From Candidatus Arsenophonus lipoptenae (GTDB lineage Bacteria > Pseudomonadota > Gammaproteobacteria > Enterobacterales > Enterobacteriaceae): a stretch of DNA of 64,000 nt. A program made the position numbers and the translations under genes. Under the pieces are notes generated by a model. The model did not search any database and had not been told where the DNA came from. It was given only the letters and a program-made list of their open reading frames with translations. Of this stretch, positions 62,866 through 64,000 are shown piece by piece. Where the stretch lies: contig NZ_CP013920.1 of the NCBI RefSeq assembly GCF_001534665.1, positions 62,001-126,000 on the forward strand, in the 5' to 3' direction. The stretch's first letter is position 1. Every line of letters begins with the position of its first letter.

Positions 62866-64000
62866 TTATTTATTAGGTCGTAATGCTGGAAATAATATAA
62901 CATCTCTAATAAAATGACTATCTGTTAATAACATAATCATCCTATCAATACCAATACCTAAACCAGCTGTCGGTGGTAACCCATGCTCTAAAGCAATAAT
63001 ATAATCATTATCAAAAAATATAGATTTATCTTTGCTGTTATTTTTTTTAAAAACTTGTTTAGTAAAACGTTGTGCTTGATCTTCTGCATCGTTTAGTTCA
63101 GAAAAACCATTACCAATTTCATAACCACCAATAAAAAATTCAAATCGATCAGTAATAAATGGATTTTTATCATTTCTACGAGCTAACGGCGATACTTCTA
63201 CTGGATATTCAGTTATAAATGTAGGTTGAATTAAACAATTTTCTACTAAATTTTCAAAAATTTCACTTTGTAAACGACCTACTCCCCATTCTTTTTTTAT
63301 CTTAATATCCATACTATTTGCAAATATTTCCAATTTAGAAATATCATCTAAATCATTCAAAGTTATTTTAGGAGTATATTTGATTATTGCTTCTTTCATA
63401 GTCATCCTAATAAAAGGAATTTCAAAATCAAACAAATATTTTCCATATTTTACTTGAGTTGTACCTAATACCTCTTTTGTTACCACTTTAAATAATTCTT
63501 CAGTTAAGATCATAAGATCTTTATAATCTACATATGCCATATATAGTTCCATCATAGTAAATTCTGGATTATGTCGCGCAGAAATACCTTCATTACGAAA
63601 ATTACGATTAATTTCAAAAACTCGTTCAAATCCACCAATAACTAAACGTTTTAAATAAAGTTCTGGTGCAATACGAAGATACATATCAATATCTAATGTA
63701 TTATGATGTGTAATAAATGGCTTTGCAGCTGCACCACCAGGTATAACTTGCATCATAGGTGTTTCAACTTCTATAAAATCTTTTTTGATCATGAAGTTAC
63801 GTAAAGCTGATAATAATCTTGAACGAATCATAAAAATATTACGTGATCTATCATTAACAATGAGATCAAGATAACGTTGGCGATAACGAATTTCTTGATC
63901 TATCAGACCAAAATATTTGTCTGGTAAAGGGCGTAATGATTTAGTTAATAAGTAAACTTCATAACAATAAATTGTTAACTCATCTGTTTTAGTTTTAAAT
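62866..64000 (-). CDS. lysS: Lysyl-tRNA synthetase, class II (5' end beyond window)
   Basis: Charges tRNA-Lys with lysine. The frame stays open to the window edge: above the ATG at 63831 it continues without a stop through [32 protein letters not shown] and [12 protein letters not shown], all matching E. coli LysS. The true start therefore lies beyond 64000. About 377 of some 505 residues are visible. Class II motif 2 is [20 protein letters not shown] and motif 3 is [18 protein letters not shown]. The missing part is the anticodon-binding OB domain. Confidence 0.96.
   Translation of the reverse strand, partial: FKTKTDELTIYCYEVYLLTKSLRPLPDKYFGLIDQEIRYRQRYLDLIVNDRSRNIFMIRSRLLSALRNFMIKKDFIEVETPMMQVIPGGAAAKPFITHHNTLDIDMYLRIAPELYLKRLVIGGFERVFEINRNFRNEGISARHNPEFTMMELYMAYVDYKDLMILTEELFKVVTKEVLGTTQVKYGKYLFDFEIPFIRMTMKEAIIKYTPKITLNDLDDISKLEIFANSMDIKIKKEWGVGRLQSEIFENLVENCLIQPTFITEYPVEVSPLARRNDKNPFITDRFEFFIGGYEIGNGFSELNDAEDQAQRFTKQVFKKNNSKDKSIFFDNDYIIALEHGLPPTAGLGIGIDRMIMLLTDSHFIRDVILFPALRPNK

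Noticed and set aside
62866-63831. Treating lysS as a truncated gene starting at the ATG at 63831
   Set aside because: The frame continues upstream to the window end with clear LysS similarity, so the gene is cut by the window and not truncated.

Overview
The window is a stretch of very AT-rich chromosome (about a quarter G+C or less by eye) from a gammaproteobacterium of the Enterobacterales. Almost every protein is a close, full-length match to an Escherichia coli protein, and the genes occur in short blocks that keep E. coli order: lapA-lapB-pyrF, nhaB-dsbB, rpmF-plsX-fabH-fabD-fabG-acpP, tmk-holB-ycfH-hinT, sufABCDSE-ldtE/lpp-pykF, pgsA-glyW-cysT-leuZ and ubiH-ubiI. Genes that normally sit between these are missing (for example cysB, acnA, fabF, uvrC, the opp operon, pepP, serA). 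Long non-coding spacers, up to 1.2 kb, lie where some of them were. This is the pattern of an insect endosymbiont with an eroding genome. An Arsenophonus-like or similar symbiont would fit the retained B-vitamin genes (ribA, pabC), hns and suf, but I cannot name the genus from the sequence alone.

Layout. 1-3.4 kb: pyrimidine synthesis (pyrF) and LPS assembly control (lapA, lapB), divergent from riboflavin synthesis (ribA). 3.8-9.2 kb: topA, yciK, yciC. 10-15.2 kb: clsA, hns, galU, xthA. 15.5-23 kb: sppA, gapA, nhaB, dsbB, sbcB. 23.2-29.6 kb: rne divergent from rluC, then rpmF and plsX. 29.6-32.7 kb: fatty acid synthesis cluster ending in acpP. 32.8-38 kb: pabC, tmk, holB, ycfH, hinT, lpoB. 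38.9-44.6 kb: complete sufABCDSE Fe-S operon. 44.7-47.7 kb: L,D-transpeptidase, Braun lipoprotein, pyruvate kinase. 48.2-55.4 kb: grxD, rnt, ndh, an alsT-type transporter, pgsA and three tRNAs. 55.6-64 kb: mscS, rpiA, ubiH, ubiI, ygfZ and lysS (cut by the window end).

The genes describe a respiring cell (ndh plus ubiquinone hydroxylases) with glycolysis (gapA, pykF), its own fatty acid and phospholipid synthesis (fab genes, plsX, pgsA, clsA), a maintained envelope (lapAB, lpoB, ldtE, lpp) and suf-type Fe-S assembly (sufA-E, with grxD and ygfZ as helpers).

I see no phage, insertion sequence, CRISPR array or novel multi-gene system. The unusual material lies in the spacers and at gene edges. 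There are recognisable gene corpses (uvrC before pgsA, probably yceD before rpmF). There are many long perfect inverted repeats, several overlapping or abutting stop codons and one with 31-bp arms upstream of hns. There are fresh short tandem duplications (before yciC, across the sufA stop codon, inside sbcB, and in the N-terminus of acyl carrier protein).
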